Shown: piece by piece, positions 1-8,054 of the stretch
How the letters are laid out: each line of letters opens with the position of its first letter
Numbering within the stretch: the first letter of the stretch is position 1
From: Prevotella sp. MGM2
Lineage (GTDB): Bacteria; Bacteroidota; Bacteroidia; Bacteroidales; Bacteroidaceae
NCBI RefSeq assembly: GCF_002933955.1
Contig: NZ_BEWW01000283.1
Location: 1 to 64,000 of the forward strand
Reading direction: 5' to 3'
DNA: 64,000 nt
Notes under the pieces: generated by a model
Told to the model about the DNA's origin: nothing
Database searches by the model: none
Seen by the model: the letters and a program-made list of their open reading frames with translations, nothing else
Program-made: the position numbers and the translations under genes

Positions 1-19
1 GACAAGCCCATTGGCAGAA

Positions 20-157
20 TTAAGTATGCACTAAATTAATTCCGCCAACAGGTTTGTTGGAAAATGGGCAATACCCCATATCCTTTTTTAAGTCGCAATT
101 CTTGCAGAGACGAGAAAGTTTTGACTGCAACTTCTTGTTGGTGGCTTGATTTTTCAT
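20..157 (-). CDS. Small CxxC protein, 45 aa
   Basis: A 45-residue ORF whose ATG overlaps the stop of the upstream gene (ATGA at 154-157), which implies translational coupling. It is lysine-rich with a CKNC motif and a later YCPF cysteine, so it may be a partial zinc-binding knuckle. No family recognised. It is the last gene of the leftward run that is complete inside the window. Confidence 0.5.
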   Translation of the reverse strand: MKNQATNKKLQSKLSRLCKNCDLKKDMGYCPFSNKPVGGINLVHT

Positions 158-333
158 ACCGTAATTACTTTTGAGTAACGCAACTCACCATTGTAGCCAC
201 GTCTTCTAAGTTCTGCAAACAGATTATCATCAGTGAAATCTGCCAAAGTAAGAGTGGCTTTGTTGCCAGGCTGAGGTGTATAGTTTGCCGGACGCTTTTC
301 AGCAGTATCCTTTTCGGTCTTTTTGGTTCTCAT
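154..333 (-). CDS. Small hypothetical protein, 59 aa
   Basis: Begins MRTKKTEKDTAEKR; a charged N-terminus is followed by a short segment (TLADFTDDNLFAELRRRGY) resembling a small helical SAP/HeH-like DNA-binding motif, which is inference only. The start is 13 nt downstream of the 346-1254 gene and the stop overlaps the next ATG, so it sits in the leftward operon. Confidence 0.55.
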   Translation of the reverse strand: MRTKKTEKDTAEKRPANYTPQPGNKATLTLADFTDDNLFAELRRRGYNGELRYSKVITV

Positions 334-345
334 TTTGAATTTTTA

Positions 346-1254
346 TTAAAGTTTTGATAGGTATTCCTCAAGATATTGCAGGATGTCAATCAGTGTTTCA
401 GTATAGATGTTTTCTCCATTGATAGAATCAGAGCAGTTGCAGTAATCTGCAAAAACAATAACAAATTCTGAAGAGTTATCGTCACTTATTCCAATAGTGG
501 AAGGCAGTACCGATTGATCATAACCACAAATGTCAGTGTTAAGCTGATTGGTTATGCTTGACCACAAAACACTTGTTGAGCCGGTCTTGTCACGAATATC
601 ATGTAAGGTGTCATTAATCTCTTCAAGCACTTCTGTTCGGATGTTATACAAGCGTTCAGAGAATTGAGAGTGACGTTGAGGTTTGGTGATTTTGATGCCA
701 TTAAACTCCTGATTGAGTAAATCAACCAACTTTTTTACATTGCTTTTACACTCCTGCATATCTTCAATAAGATCAGACAAATTGTAAGGAGCACCATTAC
801 AGCCATGACCATCCGGACCGACCCAAAGAGCAGCCTCTTCATCAGGATCATAACTATCGTGGTAATCTTCAATAGCCTTAATAAGCTCATCAGCTTCCGC
901 AGTTTTACATTCAATATAAAAACCAAAGTCTTGATCCATTGATGAGCGTTTTGAAATATAGAGGTCAATGGTATTATATTCATCATCATGATTGTAAACG
1001 CTCCAATCATCGTTTTCTGCAATTGTTGTAACCTGATCTACAAGCTCTTTGATGCGTTTTCTACGGATTTCGATGTCCTGTAACTCCCAAGCTTCAACTT
1101 CTGCTTCAGAAACACCATTTCCGATGAGAATTATAGTGTTATCATCAAGACCATCATTAGGGTCTTTTTTGATTTCAAGCACTAAATAAGAGCCTGAAGT
1201 TTTATTTTCAGGGTCTGACCACCAGACATCTTGACCTATTGTTAAAGTGTTCAT
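346..1254 (-). CDS. Hypothetical acidic protein, 302 aa
   Basis: Long ORF with an ATG start in the leftward operon. The protein is acidic, rich in D/E/N, with no signal peptide or membrane segment. The N-terminal part (GQDVWWSDPE) resembles short beta-rich segments seen in several unknown proteins of this module. Function not recognised. Confidence 0.8.
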   Translation of the reverse strand: MNTLTIGQDVWWSDPENKTSGSYLVLEIKKDPNDGLDDNTIILIGNGVSEAEVEAWELQDIEIRRKRIKELVDQVTTIAENDDWSVYNHDDEYNTIDLYISKRSSMDQDFGFYIECKTAEADELIKAIEDYHDSYDPDEEAALWVGPDGHGCNGAPYNLSDLIEDMQECKSNVKKLVDLLNQEFNGIKITKPQRHSQFSERLYNIRTEVLEEINDTLHDIRDKTGSTSVLWSSITNQLNTDICGYDQSVLPSTIGISDDNSSEFVIVFADYCNCSDSINGENIYTETLIDILQYLEEYLSKL

Positions 1255-1275
1255 GTGCTATATGTTATAAATTAT

Positions 1276-1782
1276 TTAATTAGATGTGTCATTTAACGAC
1301 CATCGAGTCACTATATCACAGCCTTCAAGAGTATTGTGTCGCTCCGCTTTCCCGGTAGCCAATAATTGACCAACCATTGCTCTATTGACATCAATACCAG
1401 ATTTACCACCCCAATGGTTTGTACCAGTGAAATGAATCGCATTGTTTTGTAATTCAATATCCTCTATCACGATTGTCATAGACGAACCATTCCAAGAATC
1501 ATACTGAAATAAAGACTTGCCAACTGTTGCCTTAGCAATCTTTTTAATGTTAGAATCAGAATAATCCCATCTGCCTGCTAAGAGATAACCATATCGAAGG
1601 TTATCAAGCTTTTTATGGGCGTTCTTGGCATCTATGATTTCAAGCTCACCTAATTTACTGATGATGTTTTTAAGGATTTGATATGCCTTAACACCTTCTT
1701 CGGTAAGTCTGCCGGTCTTACTATCAAAAGGTAGCCCCGTGCATCCACAGAAATCCTCCAGTATAGTCGCAAGTCTATTCAT
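1276..1782 (-). CDS. Hypothetical protein, 168 aa
   Basis: The chosen start (MNRLATILEDF) is an ATG overlapping the end of the 1775-2245 gene; a longer reading would need a non-ATG start inside that gene. The centre contains FCGCTG, and the C-terminal third reads NHWGGKSGIDVNRAMVG. Unrecognised. Overlap with the neighbour argues for coupled translation. Confidence 0.75.
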   Translation of the reverse strand: MNRLATILEDFCGCTGLPFDSKTGRLTEEGVKAYQILKNIISKLGELEIIDAKNAHKKLDNLRYGYLLAGRWDYSDSNIKKIAKATVGKSLFQYDSWNGSSMTIVIEDIELQNNAIHFTGTNHWGGKSGIDVNRAMVGQLLATGKAERHNTLEGCDIVTRWSLNDTSN

Positions 1783-2245
1783 CTTCAAATACTTCTTTAA
1801 GTTCTTGTAATGTAAACTCTTTCTCAAACTGCGCAGTCAACCAGCTATATAAAACATCTTCAGGTATAAGATCAAATAGCTCCGGAACATAATTGGTAAT
1901 GTTAAACCGCTCATAAAAAGCTGTTTTTAATTCGTCCAAAGATTTATCTGTCAGATAGTCTTTTGCCGTTTTTGGATAGACTGTCAGTTGCTGTATCTCT
2001 TCAGGTTCCCATATATTTTCTCGAATATCGCTTTCAATAAGTTGTTGAGCAAGATCAATACCTTTTTTACGAGAATAATTATGTCTATGAAAATAGTTAT
2101 CACATTTTTTGTTTCCGAAGAGTTTTAGTTCATAATCTTTAATTTGGTCTAAATCAGATTTATCCCAAAGAAGATTACCATTTTCATCTATTGGTATCGT
2201 GACTTCATAGCCAAGTTCTTCATACCATACGATATAGGCTTTCAT
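1775..2245 (-). CDS. Hypothetical protein, 156 aa
   Basis: Starts MKAYIVWYEELGYEV and is acidic, with a helical C-terminal half. It overlaps the stop of 2242-2508 by an ATGA-type junction and the start of the next gene at 1782, so it is embedded in a compact operon. No recognised domain. Confidence 0.75.
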   Translation of the reverse strand: MKAYIVWYEELGYEVTIPIDENGNLLWDKSDLDQIKDYELKLFGNKKCDNYFHRHNYSRKKGIDLAQQLIESDIRENIWEPEEIQQLTVYPKTAKDYLTDKSLDELKTAFYERFNITNYVPELFDLIPEDVLYSWLTAQFEKEFTLQELKEVFEDE

Positions 2246-2508
2246 AAGTCTTTAACAGATTGAGTTTTGTGAATTGTTTTATAAGTGTGAAGATATGCGT
2301 CTATTTCCCAAAGGCGACAAATATATTTTATGGCTTCTGGTGTTTTGAGACTCTTCACTGCAACATACTCCACATCATCAACTTCATATTGAGAAAGGAA
2401 ATCTTCAATGAAGTCTGATGATGGGTAGAAATCTCCCGGAACATAAACATTGCTGTTATCCGAAAGAATTTCTACCTCATATTCAGTTCTGATAATGTCA
2501 GGCAGCAT
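2242..2508 (-). CDS. Hypothetical protein, 88 aa
   Basis: Starts MLPDIIRTEYEVEI. Its ATG overlaps the TAA of the zinc-ribbon gene (TAATG at 2506-2510). Acidic, no recognised domain. Compact overlaps on both sides support it as a genuine gene. Confidence 0.7.
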   Translation of the reverse strand: MLPDIIRTEYEVEILSDNSNVYVPGDFYPSSDFIEDFLSQYEVDDVEYVAVKSLKTPEAIKYICRLWEIDAYLHTYKTIHKTQSVKDL

Positions 2509-3533
2509 TATTTAGAAGATTGTGCTCGCCATTCAGCTTGTTTAGCGGCTATGTTGATATTGTTCTGTTTCAGAAAATCTTTCAAGATGCCGAAGAGTTT
2601 ATAGCCCTCGAAATCTTTAGGCTCAATGAGTTGGTAGAGGTAAGCGAGAGATGCTTCCTGTGTCATGTGGAGAAATACACAATCATGGAAGAGAATGAGA
2701 TTCTTCAATGTGAAGAAAGCACCGGCTCCCTTGTATGCGTCTTTGAACGCTCTTGACTGATCAAGTTCGTAAGCCAGATAGATTTTCTTGATAAGCTGAT
2801 AATATTTCTCAGTGGCGATGCTTAAAACAGCTGGTGTACGGGCATTTTTGATAGACTTCAAAGCCTTTTCAAGTTGGTCATACACCTTGCTCTGAATATC
2901 AGTAACAAAGATGTTGGTGTTGCCAAGACGCACATAGGGTACGCCCTTGCAATGTCTTACACGTAGCCCCTTAACTACTTTTTTAAGCTGTGAAATGTAG
3001 TCTTGCGCCATTTCGACCACAACTTTCTTGTTGAACCAACGATTACGTTCAGCAAAGTTTTCCGGGTCTGAGAGATTTAATTTGGATTGAACCCGCATTT
3101 CTTCAACTACCATAGTCCACTGGTATTTATAGCCTTTTCTACGAAGAGCGGCAGTAAAGCCTATGGGAATGTTGCTCTTATAGTCTGTTTCAGTCAGCAT
3201 GTGAAAGACCTGAGCCATGATCCAGCGACGGAATAAGCGACGGTCAGGAATTGTGCCGTTCTTCTTAATGATTGCGAATATAGGGTCATCATCCGGCACG
3301 ATAGAGAGCCGACCATTAGCCAGCCTGCCGACTTCATAATCGCCGTTTTTACCACAGATAGAAAACAGATTGGAAACATCCACCCCGGCATTACGGAGAG
3401 CTTCGATTTTGCTTTCAGCTTTGTTTACGTCTTTAACTGGGAAGCTGACAGCAATAGCTGGGATTGCAACTGCTACGTGTTCGATTTCGATATTGGCACC
3501 ACACTTAGGGCACTGTACATTGATTTTCTTCAT
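2508..3533 (-). CDS. Zinc-ribbon hypothetical protein, 341 aa
   Basis: The N-terminus carries CPKCG (about residues 8-12), a treble-clef/zinc-ribbon half-site, followed by a predominantly helical basic body. Basic stretches (KKVVKGLRVRHCKG) suggest nucleic-acid contact, but this is inference. It is the largest gene downstream of the RT-associated structured array and belongs to the same leftward transcript direction. The family is not recognised. Confidence 0.75.
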   Translation of the reverse strand: MKKINVQCPKCGANIEIEHVAVAIPAIAVSFPVKDVNKAESKIEALRNAGVDVSNLFSICGKNGDYEVGRLANGRLSIVPDDDPIFAIIKKNGTIPDRRLFRRWIMAQVFHMLTETDYKSNIPIGFTAALRRKGYKYQWTMVVEEMRVQSKLNLSDPENFAERNRWFNKKVVVEMAQDYISQLKKVVKGLRVRHCKGVPYVRLGNTNIFVTDIQSKVYDQLEKALKSIKNARTPAVLSIATEKYYQLIKKIYLAYELDQSRAFKDAYKGAGAFFTLKNLILFHDCVFLHMTQEASLAYLYQLIEPKDFEGYKLFGILKDFLKQNNINIAAKQAEWRAQSSK

Positions 3534-3556
3534 AACGGTATGATATTGTTAGTTTG

Positions 3557-4015
3557 TTATTTATTCGTTGTTGGTTCAATCCATTCTTTTAGGATTACAA
3601 GTTCTTTTACATTGGGAGACTGCCAGAACCATTTGTCTTTAGCAAATTTATCCCACTGTAAAGAACCATTCAGAATTACGCCCAGAACATATAGTTCTAA
3701 ACTTATTTGAGCAGTTTCACGTGGCTCGCCATAGAGCATATCCTCATCGCTCAGTTCGTGTTCCGGAAGAGCGATGAAATATTTCTTACGTTTATTATCA
3801 CTTCTTTCTGAAGGCAAACTGTGCTGATAACGTAAGAAAAGCTGAGTGATGATGAGCAATGGATTAGTGGTCAGACCTACGCCCAACTCTCCATCATACT
3901 CACCATTTTTGATGATATATTTACCATCAATCTTCAGGCTTCGTGTCTGAAAGTCAACTTGGAATTTAGCTCCATTTGCGACTTTCTCAATAGATTCATT
4001 ATAAATATTCTGCAT
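3557..4015 (-). CDS. Hypothetical protein, 152 aa
   Basis: First gene downstream of the hairpin array, starting at ATG 4015 only about 44 nt past the outermost conserved box. It begins MQNIYNESIEKVANG and has a central beta-rich segment. No recognised domain. Its position makes it a possible partner of the RT/array locus, or simply the next gene in the operon. Confidence 0.7.
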   Translation of the reverse strand: MQNIYNESIEKVANGAKFQVDFQTRSLKIDGKYIIKNGEYDGELGVGLTTNPLLIITQLFLRYQHSLPSERSDNKRKKYFIALPEHELSDEDMLYGEPRETAQISLELYVLGVILNGSLQWDKFAKDKWFWQSPNVKELVILKEWIEPTTNK

Positions 4016-4058
4016 AATTGATATGAATAAAAAAGTATAATCTCAGTGACACGGCATA

Positions 4059-4165
4059 TTTCTATATTGTGTTCGATTACAGAGCTGGTCTGACAGGATC
4101 CGAATCGACTCGAAGCCACGGTGACTCAACCTGGCTGAGTCGATTCGGAACCTGATCTTGACCAG
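4059..4165 (-). ncRNA. Array unit A: box plus long hairpin
   Basis: The most diverged box is at 4059-4077 (TTTCTATATTGTGTTCGAT). The hairpin has stems 4085-4090/4160-4165 (CTGGTC/GACCAG), 4094-4097/4151-4154, a perfect 13-bp stem 4099-4111/4137-4149, and an inner GCCA/TGGC plus GGT/ACC stem around 4115-4135. Strand assigned by analogy to the RT operon. Confidence 0.6.
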
Positions 4166-4238
4166 TCTCTATGAATTTGCCATTCTTGATTATATCCTCT
4201 ATGCTGAGGTTTTTTAGGTTCTCAAAAACTGTGATGCG

Positions 4239-4343
4239 TTACTTTATTATATTGATGGAATCCAGAAGGTTCAGGTGGAACCGGCTGAACGACCGGGCAC
4301 GGCGTGAAAGCCGGTGCAACCTGAACCGCGTACAATTCTGGAT
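4239..4343 (-). ncRNA. Array unit B: box plus compound hairpin
   Basis: Box at 4239-4256 (TTACTTTATTATATTGAT). Three nested perfect stems: 4260-4267/4336-4343 (8 bp), 4268-4276/4319-4327 (9 bp) and 4280-4286/4309-4315 (7 bp), with a GC-rich loop containing CCG/CGG. A separate 9-bp hairpin follows at 4358-4366/4382-4390 before the next box. Strand is inferred. Confidence 0.65.
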
Positions 4344-4412
4344 GACTGAATGATGTTTTTCTTGAACCGATATTGACGCATTTCAAGAAACTACTGAAGA
4401 TGATGCGGTATA

Positions 4413-4504
4413 TTGCTTTATTGGATTGATATTCAACCTTCCGGTTACGCGGAGGAGGCTTGATAAAGCCTAAGCCGCGTTCATTAGCGAAGGTAGATTT
4501 GAAT
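4413..4504 (-). ncRNA. Array unit C: box plus compound hairpin
   Basis: Box at 4413-4430 (TTGCTTTATTGGATTGAT). Nested stems at 4431-4436/4499-4504, 4437-4441/4489-4493, 4447-4452/4475-4480 and 4456-4461/4466-4471, the last closed by a GATA tetraloop. A weaker hairpin ACAGA/TCTGT follows near 4515-4551. Strand is inferred. Confidence 0.65.
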
Positions 4505-4566
4505 TTATCATCTCACAGAAAGTTGCCATATACTTAGCTTTATATATCTGTCATGCCCTTGGTATG

Positions 4567-4654
4567 TTACTTTATTGAGTTGATATATACAGTACAACGG
4601 ATGAGATGAACCAGGATGATTAATGCTGGGTCATCTCATAATGTTTACTGTATA
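4567..4654 (-). ncRNA. Array unit D: box plus compound hairpin
   Basis: Box at 4567-4584 (TTACTTTATTGAGTTGAT). Stems at 4586-4594/4646-4654 (9 bp), 4601-4609/4631-4639 (9 bp) and 4611-4614/4626-4629. A small TGAAG/CTTCA hairpin follows near 4657-4674. Strand is inferred. Confidence 0.65.
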
Positions 4655-4720
4655 ATTGAAGATAAGACCCTTCAGATATAATCGCATACTCGATAATTGA
4701 CAGTCAGATGAAATTGTGTG

Positions 4721-4807
4721 TTACTATAATATTTTGATGCAGGAGGATCTGTCAGACCGTTGGGCAGAAAGCTGTTAAGCTTTGCCCAACAGTTTGTATG
4801 TTGATCC
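4721..4807 (-). ncRNA. Array unit E: box plus compound hairpin
   Basis: Box at 4721-4738 (TTACTATAATATTTTGAT). Stems at 4745-4749/4803-4807, 4759-4765/4784-4790 (7 bp) and 4768-4773/4778-4783 (6 bp, GTTA loop). The unit is nearest the RT 3' end; its tail (TCTCTAAATGAAT near 4809) resembles the tail after unit A (TCTCTATGAAT near 4166). Strand is inferred. Confidence 0.65.
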
Positions 4808-4898
4808 GTCTCTAAATGAATCATCATTCTGTCAAAGATTGCACACTCAATATAAATAGATTATCTGTCTCTAATATGATGTCGCATGATTATGAAGT

Positions 4899-6161
4899 TT
4901 ACATTGTGGATATTAGTGTTTTATATGCCTCTTTGCTGGTTCTTAATGCCTTTTGCATACATCCAAGAGTAAAGAAACCGGGAAACATCTTGTCAGTTTT
5001 AGCACGGTTCGCTTTAACATTTTTGCCTATACCTCGTTGGATGCAGCCATCAGATTGAGTAGCTACATAACCTAAGCCTCCTACTTTGGTCTTTCCGGTC
5101 ACAACAGCCCTCAGGCAATCCATAACAAATACTCCCAGTGTCTGAATGTCTTTGTCAACATTGATGACTGGCAAGATTGACGTTGCCCAGCTATACTCTC
5201 CGTTACCACGATAGAGATATTGATTGACCAAATACATGGCTTTGCTAAGGGTAGCGCCCTTAAATCGAAGTGTACGACTTTCAATCTCTTTTTGAAAAGC
5301 CTTAATTCTTGTTTGACTTAGAGAAATGTCTGCTCCTTTAATCGAGTAGCCTAAGAACTTAAACCATCGAGTATGAGTAAGAAACTCTATCTTTTTGGGG
5401 TTTAACTCCATATCTCGTTTGCTAACCTCTTCCTCCATGATTTGCATTGCAATTTCATGGTCAGGTCCAACAAATAGAGCATCATCAGAATATCGGACAT
5501 ATTCGCCATTCAGTTGACTGAGACGTTCATCCAAACTGAACATCACTACATTGGCTAACCAAGAGGCAACTGAACAACCCTGTTTTAATGACTGATACTT
5601 CTCTTGCAGTAATCCATCAGTGTCAAAATATAAATCTGAATGATAATACTTTCGGAGAACATCTATGATTGATGAATGTCCCCATTTGGCTTCTACCTTA
5701 TCAAAAGCATCATCTATGAACTGAATGGGGACAGAATCAAAATATTTACTAAAATCAGATTTCCAGCCGATGATTTCGCCTTTGGTTTCACAAATCTTGC
5801 GAGATATTTCCTTGACGATCTTGCCACAACCAATCCCTTTCTGATAGGATTGACACTTGGAATGAATCATTTCAGGCATCAATTCAAACAGTAAATCGTT
5901 AGCGATACTAAGAAATACCCGATCAACCGGCTCATTAATATATACGGTACGGAACTCCCCATTGTCTTTAGGGATTAGAGCAGTATGTGGCGGCGCAATA
6001 ACATATTTGCCATTTCTTATAGCAGCATACATAGCCATTCTTGTAGATGGTTTTGTAAGCTGATATAGATGAGCTTTGTTAATATGTTTTCCAATGCCTT
6101 TATGAATGGCATAAGTCCACCGATCAGGCTCGAAAAACAGTTCTAATATCTTGTCAGTCAT
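4899..6161 (-). CDS. Reverse transcriptase associated with structured array (non-DGR)
   Basis: A 420-residue RT. Visible motifs: N-terminal region with IPKDNGEFRTVYINEP (about 63-78) and CQSYQKGIG (103-111); motif A SDFSKYFD with D136; motif B-like QGCSVASWLAN (194-204); catalytic YSDD (224-227); thumb-proximal NPKKIEF and FKFLGY (254-272). The palm fingerprint therefore looks catalytically intact. It lacks the DGR-type GNLPSQ block of the second RT in this window, and I do not see a retron VTG signature, a maturase/endonuclease domain or a fused accessory domain. The C-terminal extension after about residue 300 is helical and basic. The start overlaps the 83-aa gene upstream by 8 nt. Directly downstream is the five-unit hairpin array, its obvious candidate template or cofactor (inference). 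It may belong to an unassigned or defence-type RT class. Confidence 0.9.
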   Translation of the reverse strand: MTDKILELFFEPDRWTYAIHKGIGKHINKAHLYQLTKPSTRMAMYAAIRNGKYVIAPPHTALIPKDNGEFRTVYINEPVDRVFLSIANDLLFELMPEMIHSKCQSYQKGIGCGKIVKEISRKICETKGEIIGWKSDFSKYFDSVPIQFIDDAFDKVEAKWGHSSIIDVLRKYYHSDLYFDTDGLLQEKYQSLKQGCSVASWLANVVMFSLDERLSQLNGEYVRYSDDALFVGPDHEIAMQIMEEEVSKRDMELNPKKIEFLTHTRWFKFLGYSIKGADISLSQTRIKAFQKEIESRTLRFKGATLSKAMYLVNQYLYRGNGEYSWATSILPVINVDKDIQTLGVFVMDCLRAVVTGKTKVGGLGYVATQSDGCIQRGIGKNVKANRAKTDKMFPGFFTLGCMQKALRTSKEAYKTLISTM

Positions 6162-6405
6162 GGACGGTTTCTTTAGATATGGTTACAGTGTAATAATCAT
6201 CGTCATCATGGACGTAAAAATATTCGTCTTCATCCTTTTCTATGCAGTTCTCATTATTTAGCCAGGGGTTATGTTGAAGGATATAATCACGTTCTCTTTT
6301 CAAACTTTCTTTTGCACCTTCAAGAGATGACCAAAGAATGTGACAAGTAGAATTGTTTGAAACACGAGCTCCTTCGTATTCAACCTTTACACAATACACT
6401 TCCAT
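6154..6405 (-). CDS. Small acidic protein coupled to the RT, 83 aa
   Basis: Starts MEVYCVKVEYEGARV. The C-terminal third is strongly acidic (KDEDEYFYVHDDDDYY). The stop overlaps the RT start by 8 nt, so the two are probably translationally coupled and could act together, though this module overlaps genes routinely. No recognised domain. Confidence 0.7.
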   Translation of the reverse strand: MEVYCVKVEYEGARVSNNSTCHILWSSLEGAKESLKRERDYILQHNPWLNNENCIEKDEDEYFYVHDDDDYYTVTISKETVHD

Positions 6406-6410
6406 GATAA

Positions 6411-6725
6411 TCAGAATATTGATTTTTCACCGGAGTAATATCGTAGAACCCATTCCAGCAAAAGCTGTCTATTCTGATTGTCTAACTCCGCATAAAAACA
6501 AACCAGATATGCGTCAGCATTGCGGGATTCCGTGGCTTTATGCCACTTTCCTACCATGTGCAGAAAAGGACAAGTCCATTTGACTTCACCAAGAAACTCC
6601 GGAAGATACTCACCCTGCTCATTGCCGGCAGAATCAATCCAACTGAAATACTTAGTCGTATAATTCCAGCCATAATACAGCCACTTATTGATAGCTGTCA
6701 CAGCGATAATTTCGTTTTGTGTCAT
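6411..6725 (-). CDS. Hypothetical Trp/Tyr-rich protein, 104 aa
   Basis: Starts MTQNEIIAVTAINKWLYYGW. Rich in aromatic residues, with no signal peptide. It lies between the PcfJ-like gene (2 nt gap) and the 83-aa gene (5 nt gap), in one leftward operon with the RT. No family recognised. Confidence 0.7.
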   Translation of the reverse strand: MTQNEIIAVTAINKWLYYGWNYTTKYFSWIDSAGNEQGEYLPEFLGEVKWTCPFLHMVGKWHKATESRNADAYLVCFYAELDNQNRQLLLEWVLRYYSGEKSIF

Positions 6726-6726
6726 A

Positions 6727-8034
6727 TTATGATGCTATTTTTTGTCTGATTTTAGGAATGTTGGACTGAATTGTGTTTACAATCCGATCATACTGCTCAG
6801 GTTTGGAGTTATGAACACCGCGACATTGAACAATCATCATGTTCTCTAATGACAGTTCGATAGTGGCCACCGACACATTAGAAACCAAAGCATGAAATAT
6901 CAGTACATCGTTTTTCTTAAAGTATTGGTTGGAGAATACGCAATGGTGCATCAAATGACCTTCTTCAACAAATTCTTTCACGCTTGTCAAAGGCTTGATA
7001 ACAATCTCATTGTCAACAAACTCTAAGTCAAAGAATTTGGATTTGGCTTTCTTGTAAGCAGCTTCATCTTTCGCTACTCTTTTTAGATTCTCCAGATAAC
7101 GCTGCTCTTCATTCAGTTCCCGTTCTCGCTGCCGACGTCTTTCTTCCCTCTCTTCTTTGGCTCGCTTTTTAGCCATCCATTCATCATGTGATTTTTTCAA
7201 ATCTTTCGGAAGAATTAGTTGAGGGTTGCGTAAATCTTTCTCCAAATATTCCAGTGCATTGAGTAAATCAAACCACATTGACGGATCATTGATTTGATAT
7301 TTATGTCTGAGAGCGATTTTAATCGAAGCCCAATATCTTGATATGGTATGAGAATAAGCCATAGCATATCTAAGCAAATGATACTGTTTTACTTTCAAGA
7401 TTGTTTCAACTCGATTGTCAGTCAGAAGCATTTTGAAAAGAGTATATGGGGAACATTTATGGAAATCGCCATCATAACCATTGCGTTTGATTTCTGGAAT
7501 AACTGATGAGTGTCCGACAACCTTATAAGGGATTATTGTGTGACCATAATGTTCATTACGAAGCTCCAAATCACTATCCCAATTCCAGCAATCACAATAA
7601 TGAGAAAGCCAATGCCGGGCACGACTGATGATAGTGCATTTAGCATCCGGTCTGAGCCAGCGTTGAAATGCTTCAGAAATCCAGTATGAAGCCTCTCTAC
7701 CTTTTCTGAGGTTTGTCTGCATAAAGAACATTCGGATTACCTGAAAGCCTTGCCATTTGGCAACAATAGCAAAATACGCCTTATCACAGTAATTCCATTT
7801 ACGAGATTTGTCAACTTTCAACTGAACATGACAATGAGGACAGACAACACTCTTTGCTTCATCTCCAGTCCACGAATGACCGCAATCCAAGCAAACATAT
7901 TCTTTCTTAGAATTATATTTTGCAATATGAGGAGCAACCTTTTTGATTGCGTCCTTACGCTGATAATCATTCAGCTCAGGAAGGCTTTGAGATAGTTTCA
8001 AAACCTCCCTTTGAAGCTTATTCTTTGGTTTCAT
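6727..8034 (-). CDS. pcfJ-like: PcfJ-like protein
   Basis: A 435-residue protein with an N-terminal zinc ribbon (CLDCGHSW at about 48-55 and CPHCHVQ about 66-72), a helical middle, a charged coiled coil (about 285-345, ERRRQRERELNEEQR) and the C-terminal PcfJ hallmark region (GHLMHHCVFSNQYF, then a strand pattern ending CRGVHNSKP). PcfJ-like proteins occur with PcfK-like proteins on plasmids, conjugative elements and phages; their biochemical role is poorly defined. The PcfK-like gene lies immediately upstream, which supports the assignment. Confidence 0.8.
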   Translation of the reverse strand: MKPKNKLQREVLKLSQSLPELNDYQRKDAIKKVAPHIAKYNSKKEYVCLDCGHSWTGDEAKSVVCPHCHVQLKVDKSRKWNYCDKAYFAIVAKWQGFQVIRMFFMQTNLRKGREASYWISEAFQRWLRPDAKCTIISRARHWLSHYCDCWNWDSDLELRNEHYGHTIIPYKVVGHSSVIPEIKRNGYDGDFHKCSPYTLFKMLLTDNRVETILKVKQYHLLRYAMAYSHTISRYWASIKIALRHKYQINDPSMWFDLLNALEYLEKDLRNPQLILPKDLKKSHDEWMAKKRAKEEREERRRQRERELNEEQRYLENLKRVAKDEAAYKKAKSKFFDLEFVDNEIVIKPLTSVKEFVEEGHLMHHCVFSNQYFKKNDVLIFHALVSNVSVATIELSLENMMIVQCRGVHNSKPEQYDRIVNTIQSNIPKIRQKIAS

Positions 8035-8054
8035 ACTGTCATAAGTGATTCAAG

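Larger units (their letters stand above)
4016..4898 (-). repeat. Tandem array of five structured repeats downstream of RT
   Basis: This 883-nt gene-free interval lies between the RT stop codon and the next leftward gene. On the plus strand an 18-19 nt box (consensus TTACTTTATTNNRTTGAT) occurs at 4059, 4239, 4413, 4567 and 4721, at spacings of 180, 174, 154 and 154 nt. Each box is followed by a long, nearly perfect compound inverted repeat. The stem sequences are unrelated between units, but the layout (outer stem, inner stem, small terminal loop, then a smaller second hairpin before the next box) recurs. On the RT strand the boxes read ATCAAYNNAATAAAGTAA and lie 3' of each hairpin. There is no plausible protein-coding content. 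The transcribed strand is unknown; the RT strand is favoured because the array directly follows the RT in the same operon. Confidence 0.85.

Noticed and set aside
4171-4353. A 60-codon rightward reading frame inside the hairpin array (and similar short frames nearby)
   Set aside because: It runs through the perfect inverted repeats of unit B, with no codon pattern or leader; the hairpin architecture explains the sequence better.
4059-4807. CRISPR array
   Set aside because: Units are 154-180 nt, only an 18-19 nt box is shared and imperfectly so, and the intervening DNA is self-complementary hairpin rather than fixed-length unique spacer. No cas gene is present.
4016-6161. Classical retron (msr-msd plus RT)
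   Set aside because: The array is 3' of the RT and multi-unit, no retron VTG-type signature was seen in the RT, and there is no single msr/msd with a1/a2 arms. A distant relationship cannot be excluded.
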